Positions 1-11,961 are shown, counted from the first letter of the stretch. The stretch is 64,000 bases of DNA from Pomphorhynchus laevis (GCA_012934845.2 WNNJ02000185.1:186001-250000); one strand, 5' to 3'. A program made the numbers and translations. The notes: a model not told the origin generated them from the letters alone.

Positions 1-730
1 TCGCTAAAAGTTTCAAATCTTCCCTGTTCAATGGAAGAAGAAGATATACGTTCTTTTATGGCAAAATTCAAGGTCACCAATCTGAGGTCAATCCGGGGTA
101 AGGACAGGAACCCTATCCCGGTTGGCTTTTGCAATGCTCCCGTAAATATTGCTGAATCCCTGTCTAATTCTACGTCGAATCCCTTTATGGGTTTTAATAT
201 TAAATTCACGATCACAGAGAGGGATGATCTGACCTATCCCCACTGCAGCCGGTGTCACAAATGGGGACACTGGGCCTCCAGCTGCAGTGGGACCCTTTCG
301 TGTGGGGTCTGTAGCTCCACCAGCTGTCCTTCTCTTACAACTACCGATCGCTGCGAGGCCCCCTTTCCTGCTCGAATTGCGGGGGTGCCATCCTGCTTGG
401 AGCAGGAAATGCTCTCTATTCAAAGAATATAGACAATTATTCTTGTTGAAACCGCCCAATCCGGCCAAGTCCTTCGCGGTCGCTGCAGCTCCACGTATGG
501 ATGACGCTGACATTCTACGGATTATCGACTTAAAGACTTCGAATGCTCTTCGGCAGATGGAGGAGTTAGTACGCTCTATCCTAACCGTTATCGGGACTAA
601 TCCTGTGCTTCCTGTTTCCTCGGTTCCGGAGTCGAAAAAGAGAGGGGCTTCAGCCCATGCCGTTCCCCCGCTCAAGATTGGGAAGCTAATCCAACAGAAG
701 ACTAATAGGGGAAATGAAGATACTGCTTAG
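1..730 (+). pseudogene. LINE-A copy 1 ORF1, gag-like nucleic-acid-binding protein, frameshifted
   Basis: RNA-binding ORF1 of the LINE. The first frame is open from base 1 and has Met at 31. It carries a perfect zinc knuckle, CSRCHKWGHWASSC (C-x2-C-x4-H-x4-C), at residues 72-85 from that Met, and starts a second cysteine cluster at CGVC. The second knuckle continues in other frames: CSNCGG is read at 369-385 and CHPAWSRKC from 386, and the last frame runs to the stop at 730. At least two small indels therefore lie between about 300 and 386, one of them in the G run at 381-385. The C-terminal part (DDADILRIIDLK) recurs in the ORF1 pieces at 32.7 and 35.8 kb, which supports this reading. Confidence 0.8.
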
Positions 731-831
731 GGGCAAGTACCTTTCTTGGAGGGGCTAGTGGTGGGAAGAGCAACCTTCCTGCACCTAGCTTTGTCTAGGT
801 AGGCAATCCCCCATCCAACTAATCCATCACA

Positions 832-3258
832 ATGCAGAGTACTCGTGAGCCTTTTTCACTGAATATCCTTCAGTGGAACTCGGGAGGTGCTTCCGCCCTT
901 AGACTTCTATCTGGTAGAGATGCAGATGTTATAGTCTTTCAGGAGACGCGGTCTATCCGTCTCCCCCAGGACATTACTCGATTTATCCCAAAGCATATTT
1001 GTTCCCACTATACTCCGTACATAACCCCACCTCACTCCTCTTCATCTCAAGGACTCTTGACTTTAGTTAAGTGCTCTTTAAGGTCCTTGCTCCTATTAAA
1101 CTACTCATGTCCAGCCCTTTCTTGTTTAGTAGTTTCACTCAGTAAGAACGGTAAACGCATAAATCTAGCCAATGTCTACATCCGTCCAGGGGAAATTCAC
1201 AAGAACCGTGACCTCCTGGATAGTATTATTGACAGCGGTTATGACATGTTACTTGGAGATTTCAACGACAGAACTGGTCGTTGGATCAATGCAGCACTTC
1301 GCAGAGCTAGGAACGGTTATCTTATTCACAAACCCCCGTCACCTACCTTTCATTGCACATCAACTAATTCTATCCTCGACATTTTACTGCTTCACTCGAG
1401 GTGGTTGTTAAAACCCTTCTGCACGAAGCAGTCGCGCCAGCAATTGTCCACCTCTCATGACCTAATTCGTTGGAGGATTAAGGAAGCTATGTTGCTTCGA
1501 AGGAGGTTTCCCTTTGATCCGATCAGAGTGGCCCTCTTTCAAGCGGCGATCCAACTCTTTCCCTTAATAGGAAATGAGAGTTTGACCAAATTTAATACCT
1601 ACCTCTTTTCGCAAGCTACCGCGATTCTATCGACTACCTATAAAGGTCGTATATACAATCCCACTCCGACAAAACTCAAGGTCATGGCAAAATTACTGAA
1701 CCTCCCTAATCTCTCTGCTTCCGCCAAACAGGCCCTCTCGAATGAATACTGGAGCACTAGATACAGGTTCCAGCTGAGTAGGGATAGGACGAGTATCGCT
1801 CGCCTTAATCCTTCTCAGTCGTTCTTTTGGAAGATTTTCAAGGAGAAGTTTGTTTGCTGGAAGGATAGAGCATTGCGTTGGATAGGGAATGTAGGCCTTG
1901 ATAAAGTTTTAGAAGAGTCACTGGCCCTACACAACTATGGAGCCACTCTATCACCTCAACCAATCCCGCCTTGGTGTAACTTCAGGAGTAGGGATCTATC
2001 TGTTACGGATATCCTTAACTCCTGGGGTCCACTCCCGGGCATCTCCAAATCCGTCGTTCCACTTTCCTCTCGGTTCTGTCAGCTTTTGACAGCTGATCAG
2101 AGAAGAGAGGTGGCCGTCACAGATGTAGCAGGCATCAATATTAGTAAGCGTGTTTTTATTCCTAAGAAAAAATCCTGCTCATGCCCTAAAGATCTGCGAC
2201 CCATTTCGATTCAAAATGCCCTCGTGTCGATTTACGAAAAAGCGCTTGCGCGTAAAATCCGCGATTATTCAAGTAGGCGTAATTTGATCCCTCCAGGTTT
2301 TCATGGGTTCGTCAAAGGTCGCTCGGTCCATTCAGCAGTTGGTGAGGTGGAGCAGTTTTGTCGGGATAATAGCCATCGTCTAGTTGTGGCTGTTTTCCTT
2401 GACTTTTCTGCTGCATTTGACCGCATCTCCATTCCTTTTGTGATCTCTTCTCTCAGGTCTCTCGGGTTGCCTGCGAGAATTGTGAACAGAGTGGAGATCC
2501 TGTTGTTTACCAAGCGATTTTACTATGAAGACGACCCTGATGCGCGTCAGTTCTACCCTATTACGGGTGTACCTCAAGGATCCCCACTTTCTCCTATCTT
2601 ATATCTTGCTGCCTCTATTAAACTATTCAAAATATTTAAACGCGAACAACGTCTTGTGGTGAACGCTGATGACACCACAGCACTGTTCACTGGACACAGG
2701 TGTAAAGACGTAGTCTCTGACATCAGCCGTTTCTTTTTAAGATTAAAAGATCAGTTACCCATATCCAATCTTATTTTAAACTCAGCTAAATCGCAGGTGG
2801 TCGTCTTTCATGGCACACCTGCTACAAAGCAAAAACTTAAGAGATTAGCACTCTCTGCGCTCTCCTCCATATTTGCCTCTGAACCACTTCCCACCTTCAC
2901 AAGTCGAGTAAAATACCTGGGGTTCACCGTTACGGTGAACTGGTCGGCGAAAGCTGACCTGGATAGACTCAAACGTATCCTGAAGAAAGCTAGGTGGGCC
3001 CTGAAACGGGCTCAGCATCTGTCATTGAAAGGGAAAACCCAGGTGCGCCTTTGGGGTACCTGGGCTATCTCGGGACTTGTCTTTTTCTCAAGAGGACGTC
3101 CCCCAGAGCAAAGGCTAAGGTTTCTTAAGCTCCTCGTCTCTCGTTTACCCAGCATAGTCCGCGCCGATTGGATTCTTCGGGGGGTGAAAGACCCCGGGTG
3201 GTTCAGTCGGAAGGCGGCGTGTTGGATCGGTTGGGGGCTCAGATCCCCCTGGACCTGA
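832..3258 (+). CDS. LINE-A copy 1 ORF2: APE endonuclease plus reverse transcriptase
   Basis: One uninterrupted frame of 808 residues. The N-terminal endonuclease has ILQWNSGG near residue 11, QETRS near 36, the LLGDFND motif near 140, and TSHDLI where many relatives have SDH. The RT has RPISIQN, LDFSAAFDR (motif A, Asp524) and GVPQGSPLSPILY (motif B). The catalytic box reads NADD at 611-614; the copy at 39.3 kb has the usual YADD. Relative to that copy, about eight residues (AMLLAAPS) are also missing just before DVAGI in the RT finger region. The frame is open but the enzyme is probably inactive. The ATG at 832 follows a 100-nt gap after ORF1. Confidence 0.9.
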   Translation: MQSTREPFSLNILQWNSGGASALRLLSGRDADVIVFQETRSIRLPQDITRFIPKHICSHYTPYITPPHSSSSQGLLTLVKCSLRSLLLLNYSCPALSCLVVSLSKNGKRINLANVYIRPGEIHKNRDLLDSIIDSGYDMLLGDFNDRTGRWINAALRRARNGYLIHKPPSPTFHCTSTNSILDILLLHSRWLLKPFCTKQSRQQLSTSHDLIRWRIKEAMLLRRRFPFDPIRVALFQAAIQLFPLIGNESLTKFNTYLFSQATAILSTTYKGRIYNPTPTKLKVMAKLLNLPNLSASAKQALSNEYWSTRYRFQLSRDRTSIARLNPSQSFFWKIFKEKFVCWKDRALRWIGNVGLDKVLEESLALHNYGATLSPQPIPPWCNFRSRDLSVTDILNSWGPLPGISKSVVPLSSRFCQLLTADQRREVAVTDVAGINISKRVFIPKKKSCSCPKDLRPISIQNALVSIYEKALARKIRDYSSRRNLIPPGFHGFVKGRSVHSAVGEVEQFCRDNSHRLVVAVFLDFSAAFDRISIPFVISSLRSLGLPARIVNRVEILLFTKRFYYEDDPDARQFYPITGVPQGSPLSPILYLAASIKLFKIFKREQRLVVNADDTTALFTGHRCKDVVSDISRFFLRLKDQLPISNLILNSAKSQVVVFHGTPATKQKLKRLALSALSSIFASEPLPTFTSRVKYLGFTVTVNWSAKADLDRLKRILKKARWALKRAQHLSLKGKTQVRLWGTWAISGLVFFSRGRPPEQRLRFLKLLVSRLPSIVRADWILRGVKDPGWFSRKAACWIGWGLRSPWT

Positions 3259-3262
3259 GGCC
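3235..3262 (+). promoter_or_regulatory. Conserved hairpin at the ORF2 stop of LINE-A
   Basis: GGGCTCAGATCC and GGACCTGAGGCC can pair at 10 of 12 positions and flank a 4-nt loop; the ORF2 stop (3,256-3,258) is inside the right arm. Much the same hairpin is found in the fragments at 32.06 kb and 38.77 kb. Structures near the 3' end commonly serve as RT recognition sites in LINEs; that role is inferred here. Confidence 0.5.
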
Positions 3263-3612
3263 ATAGAAGAAGAAAAGAGTTAGAAGACTGAAGAGCTACT
3301 GACTTTCTATTGTTGTGTCTGATCTGGTTTATTGCATGTTTCTTTTTCTTTTTTTTGTGTAGTTAAGAAAGTCTTTATTTATTTATTTATTTATTAATTC
3401 GCATCTTTCACAGTTTCGGTCTTTTATTGCTGGATTTTTCTGCTAACCTGCTTGTTAACTTCTTGCCTAGACCACATAGGCTTACTGTAAAGTAATATTT
3501 TCATTATTTTAATGGTTTCGTATTTGTTAGCCGTAATATCTGTTCGTTTTACGTTATGCTTAACCCAATAAACTGTTGATGTATGAATGCATTATTTATT
3601 TACTGTTAATGC

Positions 3613-3895
3613 AAATATCCGCTCGCTCACTCGGTCTCTCCGTGATTCCTATCTTGCTCTTCGCCGATCTCATCTCAACCTACTACGTACAAAATGCAAC
3701 TCCTTCTGGCGGCATAAAATCAACACTTCATTAAGATCTAAGTTCTCTGGCATACTTTTAACTCAATGCTTTCTCGCTCCTCTTCGTCTTGCAACATTAA
3801 TTTCCATGAGTATTTGTCATTTCTTCAGACCAAAGTATTCACGTTGCTCTCTCACAACCCCGTCTCCATTCCATCTCCCTGCTACTCGCCTCATC
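3613..3895 (+). mobile_element. LINE-B fragment (ORF2 region upstream of the RT core)
   Basis: Matches the stretch near 10,328-10,520 and 13,760-14,060 of the two LINE-B copies, for example CTCTTCGCCGATCTCAT and CTCTCTGGCATACTTTTAA-type strings. It is truncated at both ends and has no intact frame. The 375 bases to its right hold nothing recognisable. Confidence 0.8.
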
Positions 3896-4270
3896 ATCTC
3901 GTTAACGTTCAAAATAATATTTAATACATTAATTCGATTGATTAGTCAATTCAGATCGTTTCTAATTACTAAAGATATCTTTATTGTTCTAGATTATCTA
4001 CTTCAAAGAGGTTAAAACTTTGTTGTCTAAATATGAACTGTTTGTAGAACTGATCCGTAGGCTGGAAATGTATTCTATGTATGTGAGACGTCATTGACTT
4101 ACTAACCATACATGAACTCATTGTTGGAAATCTCATTAGTCATAACAAGCTGGCTCAGTTTGAGAATAGACAATCAATAGGGCATGTCTGATCTGTACGG
4201 AAACTCATGGTAGACTAGAATAAGTATATAGACTAAGTATATATAAGAATAAGTCTAGATGTTCACTACT

Positions 4271-4590
4271 GGAATAATTTTCACGCAGATGTGGCTACTC
4301 GCCCAGTGCAGCGATTGCTAAACACAAATTATCTGAGTTGGATCTGGGTGGATAGATAATTGAAATGCAATGGAGATACCCATTTGCGATAAGTTAATCA
4401 CGTTTTATTTTGTTTTATCGAGTGGACCTTTGAAATAATTTTCAGGCAGATGTGGCTACTCGCCCAGTGCAGCGATTGCCAAACACAAATTATCTAAATT
4501 GTATTCGGGTGGAACGATAATTGAAATGCAATGCAGATACCCCTTCGTGATAAATCAATCACGTTTTATTTTGTGTTTTATTGTAATTTA
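4271..4590. repeat. Imperfect tandem duplication, 161-bp period
   Basis: Two units share AATAATTTTCA, GCAGATGTGGCTACTCGCCC (at 4,285 and 4,446) and AATTGAAATGCAATG, ending near AATCACGTTTTATTTTG. They differ by scattered substitutions, so the duplication is old. No coding potential or known element is recognised. Confidence 0.85.
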
Positions 4591-5924
4591 TAATTTCAAA
4601 CGTACCAAGCAGCCTCTGGGCTTTTTAAACTATATTATGTGTATATTCAACTGTAAGAACGCTATTTACCAAAACAGCGTTTGGCTTTTCTGAAATTAGC
4701 ATGACAAAGTTGATTTATATAGGTTGACCTAATAACGACGGTTCAATTGTGTGGTTTTCATCAAATGACTATTACTGTAGCATCCGTACCCTTAAATTAT
4801 TGGCTCAATTAAGTAGGAGAAGATTCAAGGATACAATTAGGATATGCAGCATAAAGTTTTGCTACTAGTTTGACAGCTACAGTCGAATTTACTACAGTCT
4901 AACGAATTTACAAAAATTTAAAATTTTCGAAGCTAAAGCAGATATCAATAGATACATCATCAATGCCAATCACTAACAGCACATTAACGGCTGTAAAACT
5001 GAATCGATCGTAACTCATTAATCTAACATAAAATTTTGTATTTTAATGTATAAAATCTGACCCAGTCTTCATATTAAAATATTCTTTACATAATTAATGA
5101 CAAAATTAATGATAAATAAAATAAAATGCATTGATTCTTTTAATTGCTGTCTCAATAATTTGTTATTGGTAAACTACAAATGTGGTTTTGTTTTCTTGAA
5201 AAGCAAACTTGTGTACAATATGTACTTATGATTCACATGACAAAGTATTATTTCAGGTACATCACAGTAGATTCAGTGTTGCAGTAATATCAACCCACTT
5301 ATTTTTATCAAGGTTTTTAAAGAGCAAATAAAACGGGATCATAGGGTAGATCTGGAAATTATTGAACCCTGCGACTTCGAAACGTGAATAAGATTTAATA
5401 AAATCGTCTCATACAGCAATTTGTTTAAGTTATCAACACTACATCTATAATTAATTATAATTTTCACCAAAGCGCAATATTCACATCCTTAAGGTGGATT
5501 TCCTTTCCTTTTTATAAAAAAGCTTTTGACTATCCGCTGTAACATTATAATGGATCTATTATCACATTTCGGCATGCATAAGTCTATTTTTATCGGAATA
5601 CTACGTCCAAACTTTAATTAAAATCATTGAAATTCCTATTGTGGATTAAATTTTACTGAAATTACAGAATAATACAGTTAAAATAAAGGACATCATGGCA
5701 AGGAAATATAAATGGATACCTGTTATGATATTCAATTTTAAAACTTTTACCGCTAAATAGATACTCACTATATATTAACCAACAATAGAATACAAGCGGA
5801 TTACATACTGTTAAGCCATTAATTCTGGTCTTATTTGGCTAATTGAGGTAGTAATAAATTGTTTTTGATTCTGTTAACTAGTAGAAAAATTTTTCACCTA
5901 CAAAAATCTATAATTAATATTCTC
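4591..5924. other. AT-rich intergenic DNA, nothing recognised
   Basis: No ORF with protein similarity, no RNA gene and no clear repeat was found by eye. Confidence 0.6.
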
Positions 5925-6095
5925 AGATATATTTATTACATATATATATTTACATATATATTTATTACATATATTCTCAGATATTAATATTTTATTAATA
6001 TTAATATTTTAAAATATTAATATTTTATTAATATGTTATTAATATTCTCAGATATATTTATTACATATATATTTACATATATATTTATATTTATG
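5925..6095. repeat. AT-rich repeat with TATATTTATTACATATATA units
   Basis: The string CTCAGATATATTTATTACAT occurs at both ends (about 5,920 and 6,047). Between them are repeated AATATTAATATTTTATT blocks. This is low-complexity tandem DNA. Confidence 0.8.
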
Positions 6096-6890
6096 TTATA
6101 GTAATTTAAAACGATTTAGCGATTTAATTTTGATAATTATTAAATTACGTCAAGTAAACAGTTATTCATTTTTACAATTAAACAAACCCGATTAGATTGC
6201 AGTAGCAATCAAAATAAGTTCTTGTTTCCTTAAAATTGCCGTTGACTTAGAAAATAAATCCACAATAACCATATTCAATTGTACATTTATATACGAGGTG
6301 TGTAAAGTGAGATTCGAAACGTAAAAATGTCACTTAATTTTTGCTAACGTTAATGATACGATCGCTACAGGGGGAAAGTAATACTTTAATGTAATCGTAT
6401 GATTTAATACAATTCTTTATCGAATATAATAATAGTCATGTCGTTTTTTAACATTAAACATGAATTACGAATTAACCATTTCATCTCACTAGCTGATGCT
6501 TATGCATTTATAGAAGTTTTACAGTAGGGGTTTCTTAATGATTTTACATAATGATGCGTATCCTAACAATTTGGCAAGTGTTCTCGCTATTTTCAAAGCA
6601 TAAATACTCGATTCGGTTTTAGCTATAATCTGTATGATCTTTGACACCACTTTCTCATCTATATAAATAATGACATGAAATTTTACTATGTGAAGGTGTG
6701 TTGAGCATCTTCGAAGAAGATTCTAAAGAACATGAACTCCATTATAAAGGCAAATAAAATTGACCATAATAAACAGAGAAAACTTATATCGTAAACAGCA
6801 GCTGTGAAACAGAATTTTAAATATCTCTAGGAATTTGCTTACATAGTTGACCAATGCAGAGGATTTTGATAAAAATAAATAAATTTTATT

Positions 6891-6989
6891 CCTTGATCAG
6901 TTTTATATTTTCCTCGTGTGGTTCTTTCAATCATATCAACATCACAAGTTGAAAAAACCACAAGAGGATAATATGAAACCGACCAAGGA
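6891..6989. repeat. Imperfect inverted repeat, arms about 40 bp
   Basis: CCTTGATCAGTTTTATATTT on the left faces CCTTGGTCGGTTTCATATTA on the complementary strand at right. The arms continue through CCTC(G/T)TGTGGTT with a few mismatches around a 19-bp centre. It could be a decayed palindromic MITE. Confidence 0.65.
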
Positions 6990-7559
6990 AAGAGTACGGC
7001 TCGTGTAAGCAATGAATCTTCATAATAAATTTTATGGAACCAATTTTACTTCCAGAATCAAAGATTCTAAAAATTAAAGTAGAATACCATACATTTGTGA
7101 CTAGTCATACATTTGTGACACATTGAACTTAAAAAAGACGATAAATACTGCCACCTTGTCGGTATATTACATTATTTGTGTCTGAAAGTTAAAAGTTCAA
7201 TCAAATTCTATAATGTATTTGATTCCAGGCTACTATAATAATTTACAGCGGTCATCTGGTAGCAAAACGTTTACCAAATTTGGCAGATTTTGTCTAATAA
7301 TTTTTAAAACTACAATAAGGAGACAAAATAAATCCAAATCAGCTAACTGAATCTAAGTATTTAATATAAAATTAAAAAAAATAATATTGCTACAGTATTG
7401 CTACATTCCAAATCAGTATTGCTACATTCAAAAAGAGACTTTTAAAATGGATACGCCATCCCGACCAAGAAGCGATTAAAATGGTATATCCGATATTGAC
7501 TACAATTTCAAAATTTTCACCGTCAATTTTTTAATTCTGTTTTATGTTTTGGTGTCAGA

Positions 7560-7738
7560 ATCTAGTTGGCGCGAACTATGCTGGGTAAACGAGAAACGAG
7601 GAGCTTAAGAAACCTTAGCCTTTACTTTGGGGGACGTCTTCTCGAAAAAAGACTAATACCGAGATATCCCAAGTGACCCAAAGGTGCACCTGGGTTTTCC
7701 CTTCCAACGACAAATGCTGAGCCTGTTTCAGGTCTCCT
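7560..7738 (-). mobile_element. LINE-A fragment (end of ORF2)
   Basis: The minus strand matches about 2,990-3,165 of LINE-A copy 1 (GGTGCACCTGGGTTTTCCCTT and GGGGGACGTCTTCTCG on the + strand). It is truncated at both ends. The stretches 6,990-7,559 and 7,740-8,655 around it are AT-rich with nothing recognised. Confidence 0.85.
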
Positions 7739-8655
7739 AAATATTAAATAAAATTCCCCTCTTTCCTTTGATTCAACTCTAATAATTATTAACAAACGAT
7801 ACTGTTTTATTTGAACAAATGACTAAAAATGTTACATTATAAATTACATTAACAAGTGATTGAAGATATAAAATTGTTACTTGGAATAAATAAAATAAAT
7901 GTCTTGAAAATATTATTTTTTCATATTTAACGTCAAAAGGGGGAATAAATATTACAGCAATTCATGTATCAAGAAGATAAAGCTTTCATTTTCTGTGATT
8001 TATGTTATATGCGTTATTTATTACGTTAAAAACATTATTTGTAAATTCTTTTATACTGAATATATTCGATGAACTCAATTCATCATTTGAATTTTCAAAC
8101 ACAAGCACAGTTACTAAAATTTCGCGCTGCTGAAAAATTATATTTTTGTTTTTTTTAAAGCTGATGTATTGTTATTTCACACGAGTTATTAGCCGCAAAT
8201 AGCTATTTTAACTGTTCACAAAAAGAAAAAAATCAATTCACAGAAAAGAAAAAATTCAATACTAAAATAACTTGATAAGCATTCACATCAGTATTTAATA
8301 GCTAATGTAGAATATTTTGCTTAAAGCTGCAGTAGATGAATGAACATGCAATGTCTTTAGGCAGCACATTCTATACATTTAAGGATCGATGTGAAAGTCG
8401 CAACACGCTTCGTACTTTGCATGTAGTAATTTATATAGTGACAGAGGATAACATCTACGAGCTGCCGAACTAATCTTCACATAGTGAAAAGGAATTTCGT
8501 CTGCGGAATGAACCATCTGCCACGTCGCAATGAGTTCTAGAAAAATCAACCTTTGACACTAAAACAACTGTAAGGAAGCTAATCGGTTTACGTATGAATA
8601 CGGAGGTTGAAAACACAATCTGGGGCACCCAAATCCCTACACTCAGATTCCACTT

Positions 8656-9640
8656 CGAGTGAATGAACCCCAATCGAAATTCACGATCATGTTAACTTTT
8701 TCCTGCTTCATGTGGACACATTTATCAAAGTTCAGTTTCATACCCGTAACTACAGCTCATTTGTGTATTCGATCAAGGTTGTCCATAGGGAACGACCATA
8801 CGTATCATTGATATTAACAAACCAAAGTTTGAAATCATCTGCAAAGCCAGGCAAGGGATATGGATTCTTAATAGCAAGTCATTAGGATAAACAATAAAGA
8901 AATATTGACCTAAGACAGTACCCTGCGAAACCCCACAATTTACATATTTGGAGGAGGATAAATGGTTTCCAACTCTAACTATAAAATATCTATTTCGGAG
9001 GAATCGCCGATCCACTTACACAGCATTGAAGAAACTCCATAATGAGACAACAAGCTAAGCAAACTTGCATTTGGAACTCGATCGAAGGCTCTCGAAAAGA
9101 TAATAAAAATTATATAAATTAAATTGCCAAAACTTAGTGCCTCGGTCTACATTTCGCGAGCAGTTAGTAAATTAGACAGACATGATCTACGTGACAGAAT
9201 CCGTGCTGAGAAGACACTATAAATCCATAAGTGTTTAAGTCACTCCAGATTCTACAAACGACTAATCTTTCTAGAACTTTCTACATCGAACTCGTCAGTC
9301 TTATTGGTCTATAATCACTATAAGAAGTCGCAATGGTTTTCCTTGGAACACAAACAATAATCGCATATTTCCACAAGTCGGGCACACATCCAGTAGTAGG
9401 ACTATTCTGAAATATACTGACAAGAAAATGGGCCAAGTAGTTTGATAAGGTCTTAAGTAGAAATGAAAATGTATCATCAGGACCAGAGGCACTGTACGGA
9501 TTGACAATAGTAAGAGTCACTTTGACATTCTCGACGGATATTGGAAGAAACAAGCGATTATGTGTGATTGGACAGCCATACCAAGTGAATGGTGAGTGTG
9601 AAAATTTGATGGTAATAGAAATGATCAAGCAAGACTTTTA
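8656..9640 (-). mobile_element. LINE-E copy 2, degenerate reverse-transcriptase fragment
   Basis: On the minus strand, reading from high to low coordinates, it has SASGPDDTFSFLLK, the RT entry YRPIRLTS, and FLRNRYFIVRVGNH followed by CGVSQGTVLG (motif B). Each matches LINE-E copy 1 at 52.2-52.95 kb (STGPDDIFPFLLK, DYRPISLTSS, FLRNRFFRVRVGTH). Many frameshifts and stops are present and motif A is barely readable. Its upstream end is duplicated in the next feature and then replaced by LINE-B copy 1. Confidence 0.85.
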
Positions 9641-9653
9641 GCAAGAAATTTGC

Positions 9654-9796
9654 ACATCGAACTCGTCAGGCTTATTGGTCTATAATCACTACAAGAAGTC
9701 GCAATGGCTTTTTTGGAATATGAACAATAATCGCAGATTTCCACAAGTCGGGCACACATCCAGTGGTAAGATTATTCTGAAAGATATCGACAATAA
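9654..9796 (-). repeat. Second copy of a 143-bp LINE-E segment
   Basis: 9,654-9,796 repeats 9,288-9,432 in the same orientation with several differences (shared string CCACAAGTCGGGCACACATC). The repeat abuts the first recognisable base of LINE-B copy 1, so a local duplication or a second LINE-E insertion preceded or accompanied that insertion. Confidence 0.85.
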
Positions 9797-11906
9797 AAGG
9801 GGCCAATCCATCCCTTCACTCGTTCTTGGCGACTTCAACATCCGCCTCGACCGTCCCTCTTCCATTGATTCCATCTGGTTTACCAACATTCTATCCCACT
9901 ACAATTACAAACTCATCTCCACTGCAACCATACATATCCTTGGCGAAGCATTTGACATCATCGATGTCCCCGATCGTTTTACTGCTACACCTTACTGTCC
10001 ATCTCCGATCCTGGTCTATCCGATCACTTTCTCGTCATCCTTGATATCACTTCCAACCACTCCCCACTTCACACACCTACCATTCTATGTCGCCTTGGAG
10101 AAATTTTGACCTCACCATTCTCCACTCCGCCTTACTTAAATTGTCTCTATTTTCTCCCACAATAGCATCATCCTCTCCTCGTCATCTTGCCTTTCTTTTC
10201 AATTATGAACTCACATACACTCTCGATATCCTCTTGCTTTTCAAGCCTCACCCTCACAGTCGCTTGCACCGTGCCCCATGGTTTGACATCCAACGCCTAC
10301 TCTCAACGCGTCTCTCAGACGTGATATTCGCTCGCTCAATCCGTCTGTCCGTGATTCCTATCTTGCTCTTCGCCGATCTCATATCCTCCTACTACGTACC
10401 AAATGCAACTCATTCAGGCAGTATAAAATCGACACTTTATTAAACTCTAAGTCTCTCTGGCATACTTTAAACTAAATCCTTTCTCGCTTCTCTTTGTCTT
10501 GTAACATCAATCCCGACTCCTTTCTATTCAGTTATCGTGACACTCCTCCCTACTCTTAGAGTGCATTATCTTAATACAGATCAACGTCTATCTCTCTTCA
10601 TCACAAATGTACCCTCCTTTCCAATCCGGTTTCCGCTCTAATCACTCCACAGAAATCGCATGCATGAAAGTTTACAACGACCTACTCAGTACTCGTGACA
10701 AGGCTCTATATCGTGTTCTCATCTCCCTCGACCTCTCCTCCGCCTTCGACATCGTCGACCACTCGTCCTACTTTCTCGCCTTCGTTATGATTACGGTTTT
10801 TCTTCCTTCCCCGTAGCATGGTTTGCCTCATATCTATTCGACAGTTCTCTTCGAGAATGTTTAAATTCATCATCCTCTCTTCCCATCCCTATTTTCTGCG
10901 GGGTCTTACAAGATTTAGTCCTAGGACCCTTGCTTTTCTCTCTTCTACTTGACGATCTCTCTCCGTTTATCAAACCTTACTCCTTTAACGTCATGCAATA
11001 CGCCGATGACATCATCATCTATGCTCATGTACTTGCTCATCGCATCCTTAATATCGCAATTTCTGCCTACAACTGTCTTTCTTCTATCTACAAACGTCTC
11101 TACTATCTTTGTCTCGTTTTAAACTCAGACAAGTCCAAAATAATGTGGATCATTCCCCGTCAACTTAACATATCTACTCTCCCTGTGTATTTTGCCTCAT
11201 CAATATGATGAGGCAAAATCTCACTTTATTAGGATTCAATTTCACTTTCTTAGGATTCCATTTCGATAATAACCTTTCCCTTAAACCTTTCGTCCGCGAC
11301 AAGGTCCGCTCGTCTAACTTAATTCTCCATGACATCCGCCGTATCCGCACCCTTATCGATTTCCGTTCCTCTATGCATCTTCTTTCATCGCTTCTGTTCC
11401 CTAAAATCGATTACTGTCTCAACCTTTGTGCCAATTCTTCAAAATCCATTATCCTACTCATAGAAGCATCATCAAATCCGCCGATCGAGTTCTCCTACGT
11501 CTCCGTCGCTTTTACCACACATCAACATATCTCGTTCAACGCTGCTGGCCCACCATCCACATCAGCATACAACTCCGCGTTCTCGTCACTTTTCGTCTCA
11601 TCGCTGCCGGCTCCCCATAGTTCATCAACCTTTCTTTCTTCTACGACACTCGTCCCACCTCTCTCTATCAATGCGTTCCCGTAATTCCCTCTTACTTTAC
11701 ATTCCCAATTACTCTAACAACTACGGTCTCCGATCCTTTGTCGTCGCCGTTTCGCTTGCCTGGAATCAGCTCCCACTCGACGTCCGCCACGCTCTCTCCT
11801 TTATTACATTCAAATGCCGCCTCCGTACCCACCTCCTCGACACATGATTTTTTTGTTGTTGTAGTCATGTAAACGTGCGCCGGCCCGCATTTGCCACGTA
11901 AATATA
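9797..11906 (+). mobile_element. LINE-B copy 1, 5'-truncated
   Basis: Begins inside the endonuclease (SLVLGDFNI on the + strand at about 9,818) and ends with the family 3' terminus GCATTTGCCACGTAAATATA. It is inserted in a LINE-E fragment. Relative to copy 2 it lacks about 300 bp near 10,555, which removes the start of the RT domain. Confidence 0.9.
9805..11850 (+). pseudogene. LINE-B copy 1 ORF2 remnant (endonuclease end plus RT)
   Basis: Broken ORF2 in several frames. It reads LGDFNI (endonuclease), then QSGFRSNHSTEIA, then ISLDLSSAFDIVDHSS (RT motif A) near 10,720-10,760. VMQYADDIIIYAH (motif C) follows near 10,993-11,030, keeping the catalytic YADD that copy 2 has lost. LKPFVRDKVRSSNLIL lies near 11,285, and the family C terminus (SLAWNQLPLDVRHA) near 11,755. 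Multiple frameshifts make it non-functional. The RT type, with a DLSSAFDIVDH motif, resembles CR1/Jockey-group elements. Confidence 0.85.
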
Positions 11907-11961
11907 AATCTTTGGCTGCTTAATAAACTACTTACATTTGAGATCTAAAGTAAATACATAT

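Larger units (their letters stand above)
1..3395 (+). mobile_element. LINE-A copy 1, APE-type non-LTR retrotransposon, 5' end outside window
   Basis: A two-ORF LINE: a gag-like ORF1 with CCHC knuckles, then ORF2 with an apurinic-type endonuclease and reverse transcriptase, a short 3' UTR and a (TTTA)n tail at about 3,375-3,395. The reading frame is open to base 1, so the element starts left of the window. Related copies on the minus strand lie at 7.56, 33.1-36.8, 36.8-38.7 and 38.7-40.1 kb, and plus-strand pieces lie at 32.0-32.8 kb. I see no RNase H domain. I do not assign a clade. Confidence 0.9.
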
